Source of the DNA: AP-15 sp963703665
Lineage (GTDB): Bacteria > Pseudomonadota > Alphaproteobacteria > ATCC43930 > CGMCC-115725
DNA: 64,000 nucleotides
Assembly: GCA_963703665.1 (NCBI GenBank)
Contig: CAVPFB010000007.1
Location: 248,001 to 312,000, forward strand
Reading direction: 5' to 3'
Below are positions 28,309 through 37,247 of the stretch, in pieces. Position 1 is the stretch's first letter. The number at the start of each line of letters is the position of its first letter. The position numbers were made by a program, and so were the translations under genes. Under the pieces are notes generated by a model that saw nothing but the letters and a program-made list of their open reading frames with translations, was not told the origin of the DNA and did no database searches.

Positions 28309-28743
28309 ATGCTGACCCTCGAACAGGCCTCGATTATCATCGACAAGGCGCTCGAAAAGAGGCGCGAGCTCGGCCTCAAGCCCTTGACCGTGGTCGCGCT
28401 CGATGGCGGCGGCCATCCAAAGGCGATGAAGCGCGAGGACGGGTCGAGCCTGCTGCGCCCCGAGATCGCCGGCGGCAAAGCCTGGGGCGCCTTGGGCATG
28501 GGCTTTGGCGGGCGCGAAGTTGCCCGGCGCGCCGCCGCCAACCCGGTCTTTATTCAGGCGCTCGGCGTCGCTTCCGGAGGCCGGGTCATCCCGGTTCCAG
28601 GCGGCGTGTTGATCCGCGACGCCGCTGGCGACATCTTGGGCGCGGTCGGGATCAGCGGCGACACCTCCGAGAACGACGAAGCCTGCGCCGTCTGGGGCAT
28701 CAACTGCGCCGGTCTCGTCGCCGATACCGGCGACCCCGCCTAG
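28309..28743 (+). CDS. GlcG/HbpS family (DUF336) protein
   Basis: 144 residues, the usual length. Seen: LTLEQASIIIDKALEKRREL, LTVVALDGGGHPKAMKREDG, RVIPVPGGVLIRDAAGDILG and AVGISGDTSENDEACA. The family includes haem-binding HbpS and GlcG, whose gene accompanies glycolate oxidase; many members simply sit in catabolic operons with unknown role, as here between the luciferase-like oxidoreductase and the thiolase. Confidence 0.87.
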   Translation: MLTLEQASIIIDKALEKRRELGLKPLTVVALDGGGHPKAMKREDGSSLLRPEIAGGKAWGALGMGFGGREVARRAAANPVFIQALGVASGGRVIPVPGGVLIRDAAGDILGAVGISGDTSENDEACAVWGINCAGLVADTGDPA

Positions 28744-28809
28744 CTGGAGGCCGTTGCCGGTAGCGAGGCAGCGATCCGGCCGATCGACCTTTCGGAACAG
28801 GAGGAAGTC

Positions 28810-30013
28810 ATGCGCGAAGCCGTCATCGTTTCGACCGCCCGCACCCCGATCGGCAAGGCCTATCGCGGCGCCTTCAACGACACCCAGGCGCAGCAGATGG
28901 CTGGGCATGTCGTCGCCGAGGCGGTGCGGCGCGCCGGCGTCGATCCGGGAGAAATCGAGGATGTAGTGCTGGGGGCGGCACTGCAGCAGGGCTCCTCCGG
29001 CTACAACATCGCCCGCCAAGCGGCGATCCGCGCCGGGTTGCCGGTCTCGGTCGCCGGCATGACAGTCGATCGGCAATGCGCCTCGGGGCTGATGGCGATC
29101 GCGACCGCGGCGAAAGAAATCGTGCATGACGGCATGACGATCGCGGTCGGCGGCGGCGTCGAGTTCGATCTCGCTGGTGCAGAACGACCAGCGCAACGAA
29201 TTCCGCGCCCACGACCCGTGGCTCGTCGAGCACCGGCCCGACCTCTACATGACGATGATCGAGACCGCCGAAATCGTCGCCGAGCGTTATCAGGTGACGC
29301 GCGAAGCGCAAGACGAATATGCGTTTTCATCGCAACAGCGCACGGCGGTGGCGCAGGCCGGGGGCCGCCTCGCCGCCGAAATTGCGCCGTTCCCTTCGAT
29401 CATGCGGGTCGACAACCGCGACACCGGCGAGACGAATTCGGTCCCCGTGACCCTCGACAGAGACGAGGGCAACCGCCCGTCGACGACGCTCGCCGGCCTC
29501 TCTGCGCTGAAGCCGGTGTTCCGCGACGGGCAGAGGATCGTGGAGGGCCGGTTCATCACCGCCGGCAATGCCTCCCAGCTCTCCGACGGCGCATCCGCCT
29601 CGGTCTTGATGGAAGCAAGCGAGGCCGAACGTCGCGGATTCCAGCCGCTCGGCCTTTATCGCGGAATGGCCGTCGCCGGCTGCGCGCCCGACGAGATGGG
29701 GATCGGCCCGGTGTTCGCTGTGCCCAAGCTGTTGCGGCAGCACGGGCTCGAGGTCGACGACATCGGCCTGTGGGAATTGAACGAGGCGTTTGCCGTGCAG
29801 GCGCTTTATTGCCGCGACCAACTCGGCATCGACCCCGAGCGCTACAATGTCGACGGCGGCGCGATCTCGATCGGCCATCCCTATGGCATGTCGGGGGCGC
29901 GCATGGTCGGCCACGCCCTGATCGAGGGCCGGCGCCGCGGCGTGCGTTTCGTCGTGGTCACGATGTGCGTCGGCGGCGGCATGGGCGCCGCCGGGCTGTT
30001 CGAGGTGCTGTGA
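28810..30013 (+). pseudogene. acetyl-CoA C-acyltransferase (thiolase), one frameshift
   Basis: About 400 residues. Catalyses thiolytic cleavage or Claisen condensation of acyl-CoA. A strong AGGAGGAA site precedes the ATG. The N-terminal part in the first frame includes VSTARTPIGKAYRGAFNDTQ and the nucleophile loop DRQCASGLMA. Near 29165 GAGTTCGATC stands where GAGTCGATC would keep the frame. The rest is in the second frame: VQNDQRNEFRAHDPWL, WELNEAFAVQAL, GGAISIGHPYGMSGARM (catalytic His) and MCVGGGMGAAGLFEVL (second Cys). With one T removed the gene is complete, so it is likely functional. Closes the catabolic run that starts at the NHL gene. Confidence 0.88.
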
Positions 30014-30229
30014 ACGCGGCTGGTCGAACGCCGCTGGTCGCGGTCGCGGGCTTACTTCCACTATCTGATCGGCTACCCAAGATACGCTACTATTCGTCTC
30101 GACTGGACTACTATATCTTGTTTTCAGCGCGTATTAACCCTTTATTGCCATAGAATCGCAGGTTGTTGCATTGACTGTCCGCCAACGTCGCGTATGCTCG
30201 TGGTTACCAATCGATTGCGGAACCTCGAC

Positions 30230-30925
30230 ATGCGCTGTTCGCGACCGGCGGTGGTTATTCTGTTGCTGAGCCAAGTCATCGCCGTACCGACGATCGCAGG
30301 CGAGCGCAAGACGCTGAGCCCGGCGACGGCTGCGGCTGCGGCTGCGGCTGCCGGCAATTCGCCTGCCGGCAATTCGCTCGCCAGCAATTCGCTCGATCGC
30401 GTCGCTTTCGCGGTGGACGGTGCCGAATCGAGCCATGGCGCCGACGAGGCGATGTGGCGCATCGATCCCACCGGGCCGCAGGGGCCGATGCAGGTCAGCG
30501 AGGCCGCGGCAACCGATGTCGGCGGCGGCGACCGCTTCGATACCGAGCAAAATCGCGAAATCGGCCGCGCTTATCTGGCGCAGCTCTACCACCGTTATGG
30601 CGATTGGCCCGACGCGATCGCCGCCTACAATTGGGGCATCGGCAATTTCGATACCTGGGTCAAGGCGGGGCGGCCCGCCGACCGGGCCCCGGTCGGGGTC
30701 TCGGCCTATCTGGGACGCGTTCTGCACGACAGCGGCCTGTGCGACGGCACATCCGCGAAGCGCCCGCCGCGAACTCCCGCAGCGCCCGTCAGCTGCGCCG
30801 ATCTCGGCGCCTGGGGGGACGCAATCGGCAACGGTCGATCCCCGCACGGCATCGCGGCAACGCATTTCTATTCCCAGCTCGACAAGGCCATGCGGCTCGC
30901 GGCGCAGCATGCCGGGCGGCGCTAG
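30230..30925 (+). CDS. lytic transglycosylase (SLT) domain protein
   Basis: 231 residues from the ATG at 30230, which gives a clean signal peptide (MRCSRPAVVILLLSQVIAVP). After a low-complexity stretch of Ala and repeated GNS/ASNS units comes an SLT-type muramidase region: AVDGAESSHGADEAMW (catalytic Glu in ESSHG), DPTGPQGPMQVSEAAA, NREIGRAYLAQLYHRYGDW and AIAAYNWGIGNFDTWVKAG. It would cleave peptidoglycan in the periplasm. Isolated between the thiolase and a 221-base gap that holds nothing recognisable. Confidence 0.82.
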   Translation: MRCSRPAVVILLLSQVIAVPTIAGERKTLSPATAAAAAAAAGNSPAGNSLASNSLDRVAFAVDGAESSHGADEAMWRIDPTGPQGPMQVSEAAATDVGGGDRFDTEQNREIGRAYLAQLYHRYGDWPDAIAAYNWGIGNFDTWVKAGRPADRAPVGVSAYLGRVLHDSGLCDGTSAKRPPRTPAAPVSCADLGAWGDAIGNGRSPHGIAATHFYSQLDKAMRLAAQHAGRR

Positions 30926-31146
30926 ACGTCCTTCCCGGCCGCCCTGCAGGGCGGCCCATCACCTCGGCGGAGGCGGGTAGCCACCGCAACCCGCACCTCG
31001 CTCGTAACCCTGGCCCCCGCTTTCCCCACGGGATAAGTCCGCGGGCTGAAGCCGCGCGGGCGATGAAAAAATGGCCGCGATACTCGTGGAGGCGGCGACG
31101 GCCAGCCGATCGGCCGCAGCCGCAGACAGCCTCCGGATTCCGCCGG

Positions 31147-31551
31147 TCAGACCGCGGCGTGATCCGCTGGCGCTCTCTCGTCCTTGTCAAAGTCGAATTC
31201 GACCTTGGCGCCGTGCGGGTCGTCGAAGAACAATTGCCAGATGCCGCCGCCCGGCAACCGGCGCAACTCGTATTCGATGCCCTCGCGCTGCAGGATCGCG
31301 ACGGTGCCGGGCAGGTCCTTGGCGCTGAACGCCATATGGTCGAGCACTCCGGCACGCTCCTCGGGCAGCGGATCGCGGTGGATCACATGCAGGATCGGCG
31401 CGTCGCCGCCGTCGGCATAAAGCCACCAGCCGGGAAACTGGAATGGCGGACGCCAGCCGACCCGGAACCCGAACAGATCGCAATAAAAGCGGCGCGTCGC
31501 CTCGAGGTCGTCGCTCAAAACGGTGAAGTGGTTCATCGCAGCCACGCTCAT
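31147..31551 (-). CDS. VOC family protein (glyoxalase/bleomycin-resistance fold)
   Basis: 134 residues, single VOC domain of two beta-alpha-beta-beta-beta units: MNHFTVLSDDLEATRRFYCD (metal His), WWLYADGGDAPILHVIHRD, LDHMAFSAKDLPGTVAIL and QLFFDDPHGAKVEFDFD (metal Glu). Metal-dependent isomerase, lyase or dioxygenase-type function cannot be told apart. It lies just downstream of the amidase on the same strand. Confidence 0.82.
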   Translation of the reverse strand: MSVAAMNHFTVLSDDLEATRRFYCDLFGFRVGWRPPFQFPGWWLYADGGDAPILHVIHRDPLPEERAGVLDHMAFSAKDLPGTVAILQREGIEYELRRLPGGGIWQLFFDDPHGAKVEFDFDKDERAPADHAAV

Positions 31552-31668
31552 GCAGCATCTCCCTCGCCGACACGGACGGCCGCGCGCGAATATCGGACGC
31601 TGCAGCCCGGAGACGCAGATTTGGCGAAAGCCGCGGTCTGCGTCAACCGCGCGCGATCCCCAGGCGCC

Positions 31669-33075
31669 TCAGGCGAGCGGAGGCGGGCGGCGGACCGGCT
31701 GCGTCGTCTCAAAGGCGCGCGCCGCTTGCAGCACGCGCGCGTCGCCATAGAGCGGGCCGACGATCTGCAGGCCGATCGGCAATCCGGCGCGGGTCAGCCC
31801 GCAAGGGATGCTGGCCGCCGGCTGCCGGGTCATGTTGAACGGATAGCTGAATGGCGACCAGTCGATCCAATGCCGCTCGCTCGCCGGATCGTTCAGATCC
31901 TGGCCGGCGGGCAAGGCCGGGACCGGCATCGTCGGGGTCAGCAGCAGATCGTAGCGCTGGTGAAAGGCGCCCATCGTGCGGCCGAGCGCGTTGCGCACCA
32001 GGTCGGCGCCGACCCAATCGACCGCGCTGAGCGGTTCGCCGGCCGTGGCCGTGGCGACGAGCCCGGGGTCGGCCAATCCCTTGCGCTCGTCCGGGAAAGT
32101 TCGCAGCAGCGTCGCGATCCCCGCCGCCCACAGGGTGTAGAGCGCGTCGCGCGGCGACTCGAACATCTGGTCCACGTGTTCGACGATCGCACCCAGTGCC
32201 TCGAACTGCCGCGCTGCCGCCGTCACGGCCGCGGCGATCTCGGCATCGACGCGCGCATAGCCGAGGTCGGGGCTGTAGGCGATGCGCCAGCCTTTGATGC
32301 CATCGTCGAGCCCTTGGGGCCAATCCCGCTCATCGAACGGCAAGGCGTAAGGATCGCGATGGTCGGGGCGGCTCAGGGTGCCGAGCATCAGCGCCGCGTC
32401 GGCCACGTTTCGCGCGATCGGCCCATGATGGGACAAGAGGCCCAGCGGCGACGGCGGATAGGCCGGCACCCGGCCGAAGCTCGGCTTCAACCCGAAGACC
32501 CCACAAAATGCCGACGGGGTGCGGATCGACCCGGCGCCGTCGCTGCCGAGATGCAGCGGGCCAATGCCGGACGCCGCCGCGGCCGCGGCCCCGGCGCTGC
32601 TGCCGCCCGAAGTGCGCGACAGGTCCCAGGGATTGCGGGTGATCCCGGTCAACGGACTGTCGCCCAAGGCCTTCCAGCCGAATTCGGGGGTCGTGGTCTT
32701 GCCGAGAATCACCGCCCCGGCCTCGCGCAGCCGCGCCACTGCCGGCGCATCCTCCGACCAGTCCTGGTCGCGGTCGACGAGGTGCGAGCCGCGCAGCGTC
32801 GGAAACCCGCGCATCGGCATCAGATCCTTGATCGTGACCGGCACGCCGTCGAGCGGCCCGATCGGCTCGCCGCGCCGCCAGCGTTCCTCCGAGGCGCGCG
32901 CGGACGCGAGCGCGCCGTCATGGTCGACGATGCAGAAGGCGTTGATCTTGGCCTGCAGCGCGTCGAGCCGATTGAACAGCAGGTCCGCCACCTCGACCGG
33001 CGACAAGACGCGCTTTCGGTACAACTCCATCAGCGAAATCGCCGAGGCATAGGCGATGGCGTCGTCGCCGGCCAT
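31669..33075 (-). CDS. amidase signature family protein
   Basis: 468 residues from the ATG at 33075. Amidase signature enzyme with the Ser-cisSer-Lys triad: Lys in GVPVTIKDLMPMRG, the Gly/Ser-rich loop SRTSGGSSAGAAAAAASGIG with the catalytic Ser in LGSDGAGSIRTPSAFCGVFG. The last part SFPFNMT-like (SYPFNMTRQPAASIPCG) is typical of amidases near catabolic genes. Divergent from the duplicated M20-hydrolase 5' end at 33141, so the ancestral neighbour pair was probably amidase and hydantoinase/carbamoylase-type hydrolase. Confidence 0.88.
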   Translation of the reverse strand: MAGDDAIAYASAISLMELYRKRVLSPVEVADLLFNRLDALQAKINAFCIVDHDGALASARASEERWRRGEPIGPLDGVPVTIKDLMPMRGFPTLRGSHLVDRDQDWSEDAPAVARLREAGAVILGKTTTPEFGWKALGDSPLTGITRNPWDLSRTSGGSSAGAAAAAASGIGPLHLGSDGAGSIRTPSAFCGVFGLKPSFGRVPAYPPSPLGLLSHHGPIARNVADAALMLGTLSRPDHRDPYALPFDERDWPQGLDDGIKGWRIAYSPDLGYARVDAEIAAAVTAAARQFEALGAIVEHVDQMFESPRDALYTLWAAGIATLLRTFPDERKGLADPGLVATATAGEPLSAVDWVGADLVRNALGRTMGAFHQRYDLLLTPTMPVPALPAGQDLNDPASERHWIDWSPFSYPFNMTRQPAASIPCGLTRAGLPIGLQIVGPLYGDARVLQAARAFETTQPVRRPPPLA

Positions 33076-33140
33076 TGCTGCTCCTTTCGGCCTGCGGCCC
33101 CGATGGCTGGGATCAGGCAAGCTAAAACCGCGAGGGCGGG

Positions 33141-33252
33141 ATGCGCAACCTGCAAGTCAACGGCGAGCGGCTGTGGGCGAGCCTGATGGAGCTGGCGCGG
33201 ATCGGCGCCACGCCCAGGGGGCGTGTGCCGGCTCGCCGCCAGCGATCTCGAC
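33141..33252 (+). repeat. duplicated 5' fragment of the M20 amidohydrolase gene
   Basis: From ATG at 33141 to about 33252 the sequence matches 34937-35050 almost base for base (ATGCGCAACCTGCAAGTCAA versus ATGCGCAATCTCCAAGTCAA and onward), with a small indel near 33220. It then diverges and runs into unrelated sequence. The two copies are in the same orientation and bracket about 1.7 kb carrying the toxin/immunity fragment. Either the gene was duplicated and copy 1 mostly lost, or the cassette came in together with a duplication of the target. Confidence 0.85.
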
Positions 33253-33281
33253 CGCGCGGTGCGCGGGCGTGAGCCGTGCTA

Positions 33282-33425
33282 TTAGGTTTCTTCGACGACC
33301 GTGATCGCGCGCGGAGCCTTCCGGGGTCGATCCTGCGGTCGGGGCGAACCAGCCCGGATTGGGCGGCGTGCCGGCGCGCGGGTGCTTGTCCGGGTCCCGG
33401 CCGACGCGCGCTGGTAGTGGTGCGA
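33282..33425 (-). pseudogene. remnant of a toxin linker plus immunity-gene tail
   Basis: One frame reads GRDPDKHPRAGTPPNPGWFA followed by PTAGSTPEGSARD, the same linker as in the toxin fragment at 34.3 kb. An adjacent frame ends ITVVEET and a stop, the same last residues as the DUF4279 gene that ends at 33576. So a second, older toxin/immunity unit seems to have been deleted down to its joints. There is no usable start codon. Confidence 0.5.
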
Positions 33426-33453
33426 AACTGACATTTGGCACCGAAGCGCCGAC

Positions 33454-33534
33454 ACCGAGATTGCTTCGCTGCGCTCGCAATGACAGTGTAAATGGTTGTC
33501 ATTGCGAGGAGCGGAGCGACGAAGCAATCTCGGT
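33454..33534. repeat. palindromic intergenic repeat
   Basis: Left arm ACCGAGATTGCTTCG... (33454-33484) and right arm ...CGAAGCAATCTCGGT (33498-33534) are inverted copies separated by a 13-base loop; the right arm has six extra bases (GGAGCGGAGCGACGAAG against GCTGCGCTC). It belongs to the widespread 'attgcgagg..cgaagcaatc' type of intergenic palindromes. It lies between the toxin remnant and the DUF4279 gene. Confidence 0.75.
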
Positions 33535-33575
33535 GCAGTGAGCGACGAAAGGAATCATCTGTATGGTTCGTACCA

Positions 33576-34028
33576 TTACGTTTCTTCTACGACCGTAATT
33601 GTACTCGGATCGTCCAAGACCAGCTCGATCCCCAGACTGTCGAGGTTTTTGGCGACGGATTTTTCCAGGAGAGAGCGCCAATCCACAGGAGTATCGTCAA
33701 TAAACAGCACAATACCCCAGCGAAGATGCTCTTTGTCCGCCAACGCCTTGAGCTGCTCGGAAACGGGCAGGACCGCGTTCAGCAAGTAGCGAAGGTGATC
33801 ATTTATATCATCGCTAACGATGCTGCGATAGGTCGAATAGCTTATCCCTCCCCTGCGAGCGAGGGGCGCCGGGCGGCCAGGCCGAGGAGGGCCGAGAGGG
33901 TCGCCTCTCTTCTTCGAGGAAGACGACTTTAAATCCAGCAGTCTCGATATGCGTTCGGGATCGAGATCCTCACCCGAGAACTGCATCAGCGCATGGCAAT
34001 GTATGCCGGCGGCGTTATCCTGAGCCAT
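33576..34028 (-). CDS. DUF4279 domain protein, candidate immunity protein
   Basis: 150 residues: ALMQFSGEDLDPERISRLLD, SSSKKRGDPLGPP, GGISYSTYRSIVSDDINDHL, AVLPVSEQLKALADK and SLGIELVLDDPSTITVVEET. The start, the Lys-Gly-Asp turn and the hydrophobic pattern match DUF4279, a family frequently encoded directly after polymorphic toxins. The ATG lies 10 bases after the stop of the toxin fragment, with GGAATCAGG between. Base composition is less GC-rich than the surroundings, suggesting transfer. Confidence 0.68.
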   Translation of the reverse strand: MAQDNAAGIHCHALMQFSGEDLDPERISRLLDLKSSSSKKRGDPLGPPRPGRPAPLARRGGISYSTYRSIVSDDINDHLRYLLNAVLPVSEQLKALADKEHLRWGIVLFIDDTPVDWRSLLEKSVAKNLDSLGIELVLDDPSTITVVEET

Positions 34029-34038
34029 CCTGATTCCA

Positions 34039-34745
34039 CTACTCCCTCAGATTGCCGATGTACTCCGAACCATAGTAAACATCGCCCGATGGGATCATTA
34101 TCTTCACATCGTCATCCCCGGTAAGACCTACGTGGTGTTTAATATCATGAAGTATATCGCTAAGGACGTTCCGGTCCATCCGCAATGCGCGGGCGGCATA
34201 ATCGGGGTTGCCGGTGCTGCGCTCGGCGACCGGCAGTATCGGCGCCGCGCTCTCGCGCGAGGAGCCTTCCGGGCTCGATCCCTCGGTTGGGGCGAACCAG
34301 CCAGCGTTGGGCGGCGTGCCGGCGCGCGGGTGCTTGTCCGGGTCCCAGCCGGCGCGCGCCAGAACATCGCCGCCGCGTTCGAATTTGATCAGCCGGTCTT
34401 CGGTTTCGAGCTCGGCGCGGGCCAAGAAATCGGTCAGGTCCGGAACCCGCAGTTGGACTGCAGCGATCTGCGCCAGGCAGAGGTTTTTCGCCTCCAGCGC
34501 GGATTTGACAACGACCAGCCCGCGCAAGAGCCGGTCGAGGTCGGCCCGGGCCGCAGAGTCCTTAAAAGAGCCGTTCGAGATCCGATCGCGGCGGACGATA
34601 TAGCAGCCGGCGCGGTGCTCGATCAGCGGGGTGCGTCAGGAGACGCGTTTGCTGCCAGCCGGCTTCCAGTTGTGGAGTTTGAGCGCGGCCGGGATGGCAA
34701 TCTCGGCCTCTGCTGCAATCAGGCTGATGAGCGCCCACCTTACAG
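34039..34745 (-). pseudogene. C-terminal fragment of a polymorphic-toxin-like protein
   Basis: The frame can be followed from about 34745 (ALISLIAAEAEIAIPAALKL, then HNWKPAGSKRVS) through an in-frame TGA at 34636-34638 to LIEHRAGCYIVRRDRISNGS and RADLDRLLRGLVVVKSALEA. A linker DPDKHPRAGTPPNAGWFAPT follows, then a C-terminal domain ALRMDRNVLSDILHDIKHHV and VKIMIPSGDVYYGSEYIGNL. The tail (D-LH-IK ... GDVY ... IGNL) resembles C-terminal domains I associate with secreted polymorphic toxins, and the next gene is a DUF4279 protein. There is no N-terminal start or secretion domain, so it is an orphan tip or a decayed gene. Activity is unknown. Confidence 0.5.
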
Positions 34746-34936
34746 AACGAGTGCGAAATTGTCAATAGCTTTAAATGCTATATTAACGATATCTGCAAGG
34801 AATGGTCCGATATGGACCGCGGTACCCCGCGCCTGCACCTGAGGACTGCGAGGCGGGCCGGCCGGATCAAAGCGTTTGATCGAATGGGTGCGCTTCGCTT
34901 TACTTCAGGGACCGGATCAGAAGCCCCGAGGCGATC

Positions 34937-36260
34937 ATGCGCAATCTCCAAGTCAACGGCGAGCGGCTGTGGGCGAGCCTGATGGAATTGGCGCGGATCG
35001 GCGCCACGCCCAAGGGCGGGGTGTGCCGGCTCGCCGCCAGCGAACTCGACGGCGAGGCGCGGCGGCTCTTCATCCGCTGGTGCGAGGAAGCCGGCTGCAC
35101 GGTTACGATCGACCGGATCGGCAACATTTTCGCGCGCCGCCCGGGCCGCGACCCGAGCCTCGCACCGGTCATGACCGGCAGCCACCTCGACACCCAGCCG
35201 ACCGGCGGCCGGTTCGACGGCGCCTATGGCGTGATGGCCGGGCTCGAGATCGTGCGCACCCTCAATGATCTCGGCTACGAGACCGAGGCGTCGGTTGAGA
35301 TCGTCGCCTGGACCAACGAGGAAGGCTCGCGGTTTTCGCCGGCGATGGTCGGATCGGGGGTGTTCGCCGGCGTGTTCGCGCTGCAGGAGGCTCTGGCGAC
35401 GCGCGACAACAACGTCCCCGAGCTCACCCTCGGCGCCGAGCTCGAACGCATCGGCTTTGCCGGCCGGGAGCCGGTCGGCCAGCGCAGGGTCGCGGCTTAT
35501 TTCGAGGCGCACATCGAGCAGGGGCCGATCCTCGAAGCGGCCGGCGACACGATCGGGGTCGTCACCGGCGCGCAGGGCCAGCGCTGGTACGAGATCACCG
35601 TCACCGGCCAGGAGGCGCATGCCGGAACGACGCCGATGCCGCGGCGCAAGGACGCGCTGGTCGGCGCCGCACGGATGATCGACGCGGTCAATCGCATCGG
35701 GGTCGGCGCATGCGCCCGCTGCCCGCGCCACCGGCCGGGTTTGCCCAGGTCAGCCCGAACTCGCGCAACACGATCCCCGGCCGGGTGTTCTTCACGGTCG
35801 ATTTCCGCCACCCCGACGACGCGGTGCTGACCCTATGGATCGCGAGCTGCGCCAAGCCTGCACCGAGGCGGCGGCAAGGAGCGGCGGGGTCGCAGTCGAG
35901 GTCAAGGAATTCTGGCACTTCCCGCCGACCCCGTTCGACCCCGCGCTTATCGCCGCGGTGCGCGACGCCGCAACCGCACAGAGCTCTCCGCATCAGGACA
36001 TCATCAGCGGCGCCGGCCACGACGCCGTCTACATGGCGCGCATCGCCCCGACCGCGATGGTCTTCGTCCCCTGCGTCGACGGCATCAGCCACAACGAGAT
36101 CGAGGACGCCAAGCCCGAAGACCTGACGGCCGGCTGCGCCGTGCTGCTGAACGCGCTCCTCGATACCGCAGATGCGGCGGCGCATCACCTGCCCTCAGAC
36201 TACCGGGCGCGAACAGCAACCGACCACCATCCCGGCTCCGACAGCCGAATTACGAGATAA
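34937..36260 (+). pseudogene. M20 family Zn-dependent amidohydrolase (N-carbamoyl-L-amino acid hydrolase/allantoate amidohydrolase type), two frameshifts
   Basis: About 430 residues in three frames. First frame: MRNLQVNGERLWASLMELAR, APVMTGSHLDTQPTGGRFDG (metal His and Asp), VAWTNEEGSRFSPAM (metal/catalytic Glu), YFEAHIEQGPILEA (metal His) and VTGQEAHAGTTPMPRRKDAL. Near 35705 the frame shifts to AGFAQVSPNSRNTIPGRVFF and VDFRHPDDAVLT, and near 35835 to ELRQACTEAAARSGGVAVEV, ending with DGISHNEIEDAKPEDL (last metal His). All metal ligands are present, so the enzyme is probably active if the breaks are sequencing indels. The 5' end is duplicated at 33141. Confidence 0.85.
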
Positions 36261-36619
36261 AACGTCCCCGCCGAGGGAAAGAAAGCCGATTCACCGTTTC
36301 CCGCCGCGTGGTCGTAACCGACAGGAGTGCTATTCGGTTCCTCTAGCCAGACCTCACTGTCGAGATTTCCCTCCCAGGAAAGTTGCCAGGGGCCGTGAGT
36401 GATGAACGGCGCCGTGTAGGTATTCTCATGCCCCTCAAACCTGGTGAGAATTGGAGGTTTTCGTGCCGCCTTCTCCGCTTCCGCCGCGCCAGCCTTCCCC
36501 AAGATCCACAGACCGGCGAGCGCTGCAATAGACCAGAGCGCAATTTTGCCTATGACGCGGGCCACCCCGCCGATTGTTCGGCCCGTCTGCCGCAAGATGT
36601 CGCTAATCCGTTTGCTCAT
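36200..36619 (-). CDS. hypothetical membrane-anchored protein
   Basis: 139 residues from the ATG at 36619 (MSKRISDILRQTGRTIGG). One hydrophobic segment (IALWSIAALAGLWILGKAG) is followed by a soluble C-terminal part: ILTRFEGHENTYTAPFITHG, PWQLSWEGNLDSEVWLEEP and FFPSAGTFYLVIRLSEPGWW. The last part has the look of a small beta-sandwich sensor-like domain. Not recognised. It overlaps the M20 gene's 3' end on the other strand by about 60 bases and adjoins the left REP repeat. Confidence 0.5.
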   Translation of the reverse strand: MSKRISDILRQTGRTIGGVARVIGKIALWSIAALAGLWILGKAGAAEAEKAARKPPILTRFEGHENTYTAPFITHGPWQLSWEGNLDSEVWLEEPNSTPVGYDHAAGNGESAFFPSAGTFYLVIRLSEPGWWSVAVRAR

Positions 36620-36659
36620 TGAAGAAAGTGCGGAATGCAAACGCCAAAATCTCATCAAC

Positions 36660-36693
36660 ACGTAGGATGGGTTGAGCAGGGCGAAACCCATCA
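36660..36693 (+). repeat. REP-like palindrome, left of the RAYT gene
   Basis: GTAGGATGGGTTGAGCAGGG and onward to AACCCATCAT. GATGGGTT (36666-36673) pairs with AACCCATC (36685-36692), forming a short hairpin. It is an inverted copy of the element at 37248-37280 (about 28 of 33 bases match), so the two bracket the transposase gene. Confidence 0.75.
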
Positions 36694-36730
36694 TCGCTCG
36701 CCGAAACCGCTTTCGTCGCTGTCTTTGACC

Positions 36731-37227
36731 TCACCCGCCCAATCCCGCCGGGCAGAGCCCGAGCCGCACCATGCGGTGAAACGACGAATACGGCCAATCT
36801 ACCACCCGCCCGGCATGGCCATGCTTGACCGGGTTGAAGTGGATGTAATCTACGTGCCGTGCAAAATCGTCGTCATCCCGGATGGTGTGGTCCCAATATC
36901 GCCGCTGCCATATTCCGCGCTCGCCTTTACGGGAACGGCTGAGCGACACCCACTCCCCGCCCGGCAGGCTGCGCGAGAACGTCGTTTTGACGAGCCGCCA
37001 GCGAACCGCGAAATCGGATTCGCCTTGGGGTAATGTCCAAATCGCGTGGAGGTGGTCGGGCAGGACGACGATGGCGTCGATCGTGAACGGATACCGGAGC
37101 CGCGTGTACCGGAACGCCGCGCGCAGCGACCCGATGTTCTCGGTCAGCAGCCGCGATTGCCGCTCGGCCAAGTTTACGGTGAAGAAGTAGGTGCGCCGGA
37201 TATCAAGTCTCGGCGATAGCCAGTCAT
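36731..37227 (-). pseudogene. REP-associated tyrosine transposase (RAYT, Y1/HUH type), one frameshift
   Basis: About 165 residues. From ATG at 37227 the frame reads MTGYRRDLISG, then one missing base near 37190 shifts to TYFFTVNLAERQSRLLTENI. The HUH motif is seen as IVVLPDHLHAIWTLP, followed by RWRLVKTTFSRSLP, GIWQRRYWDHTIRDDDDFA and HVDYIHFNPVKHGHAG (Tyr nucleophile in YIHFNP). RAYTs are domesticated relatives of IS200/IS605 transposases that act on REP palindromes, and this gene is flanked by inverted REP copies at 36660 and 37248. Adding one base restores a complete gene. Confidence 0.85.
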
Positions 37228-37247
37228 CGGCCGATCGCTTCAGGATG

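Noticed and set aside
30134..30910. A 258-codon minus-strand frame opposite the lytic transglycosylase
   Set aside because: The + strand frame has a signal peptide and SLT motifs; the antisense frame has no recognisable sequence and shadow-type composition.
33430..33540. Possible CRISPR-like repeats in the toxin island
   Set aside because: Only one inverted pair is present, with no regularly spaced direct repeats and no cas genes in the window.
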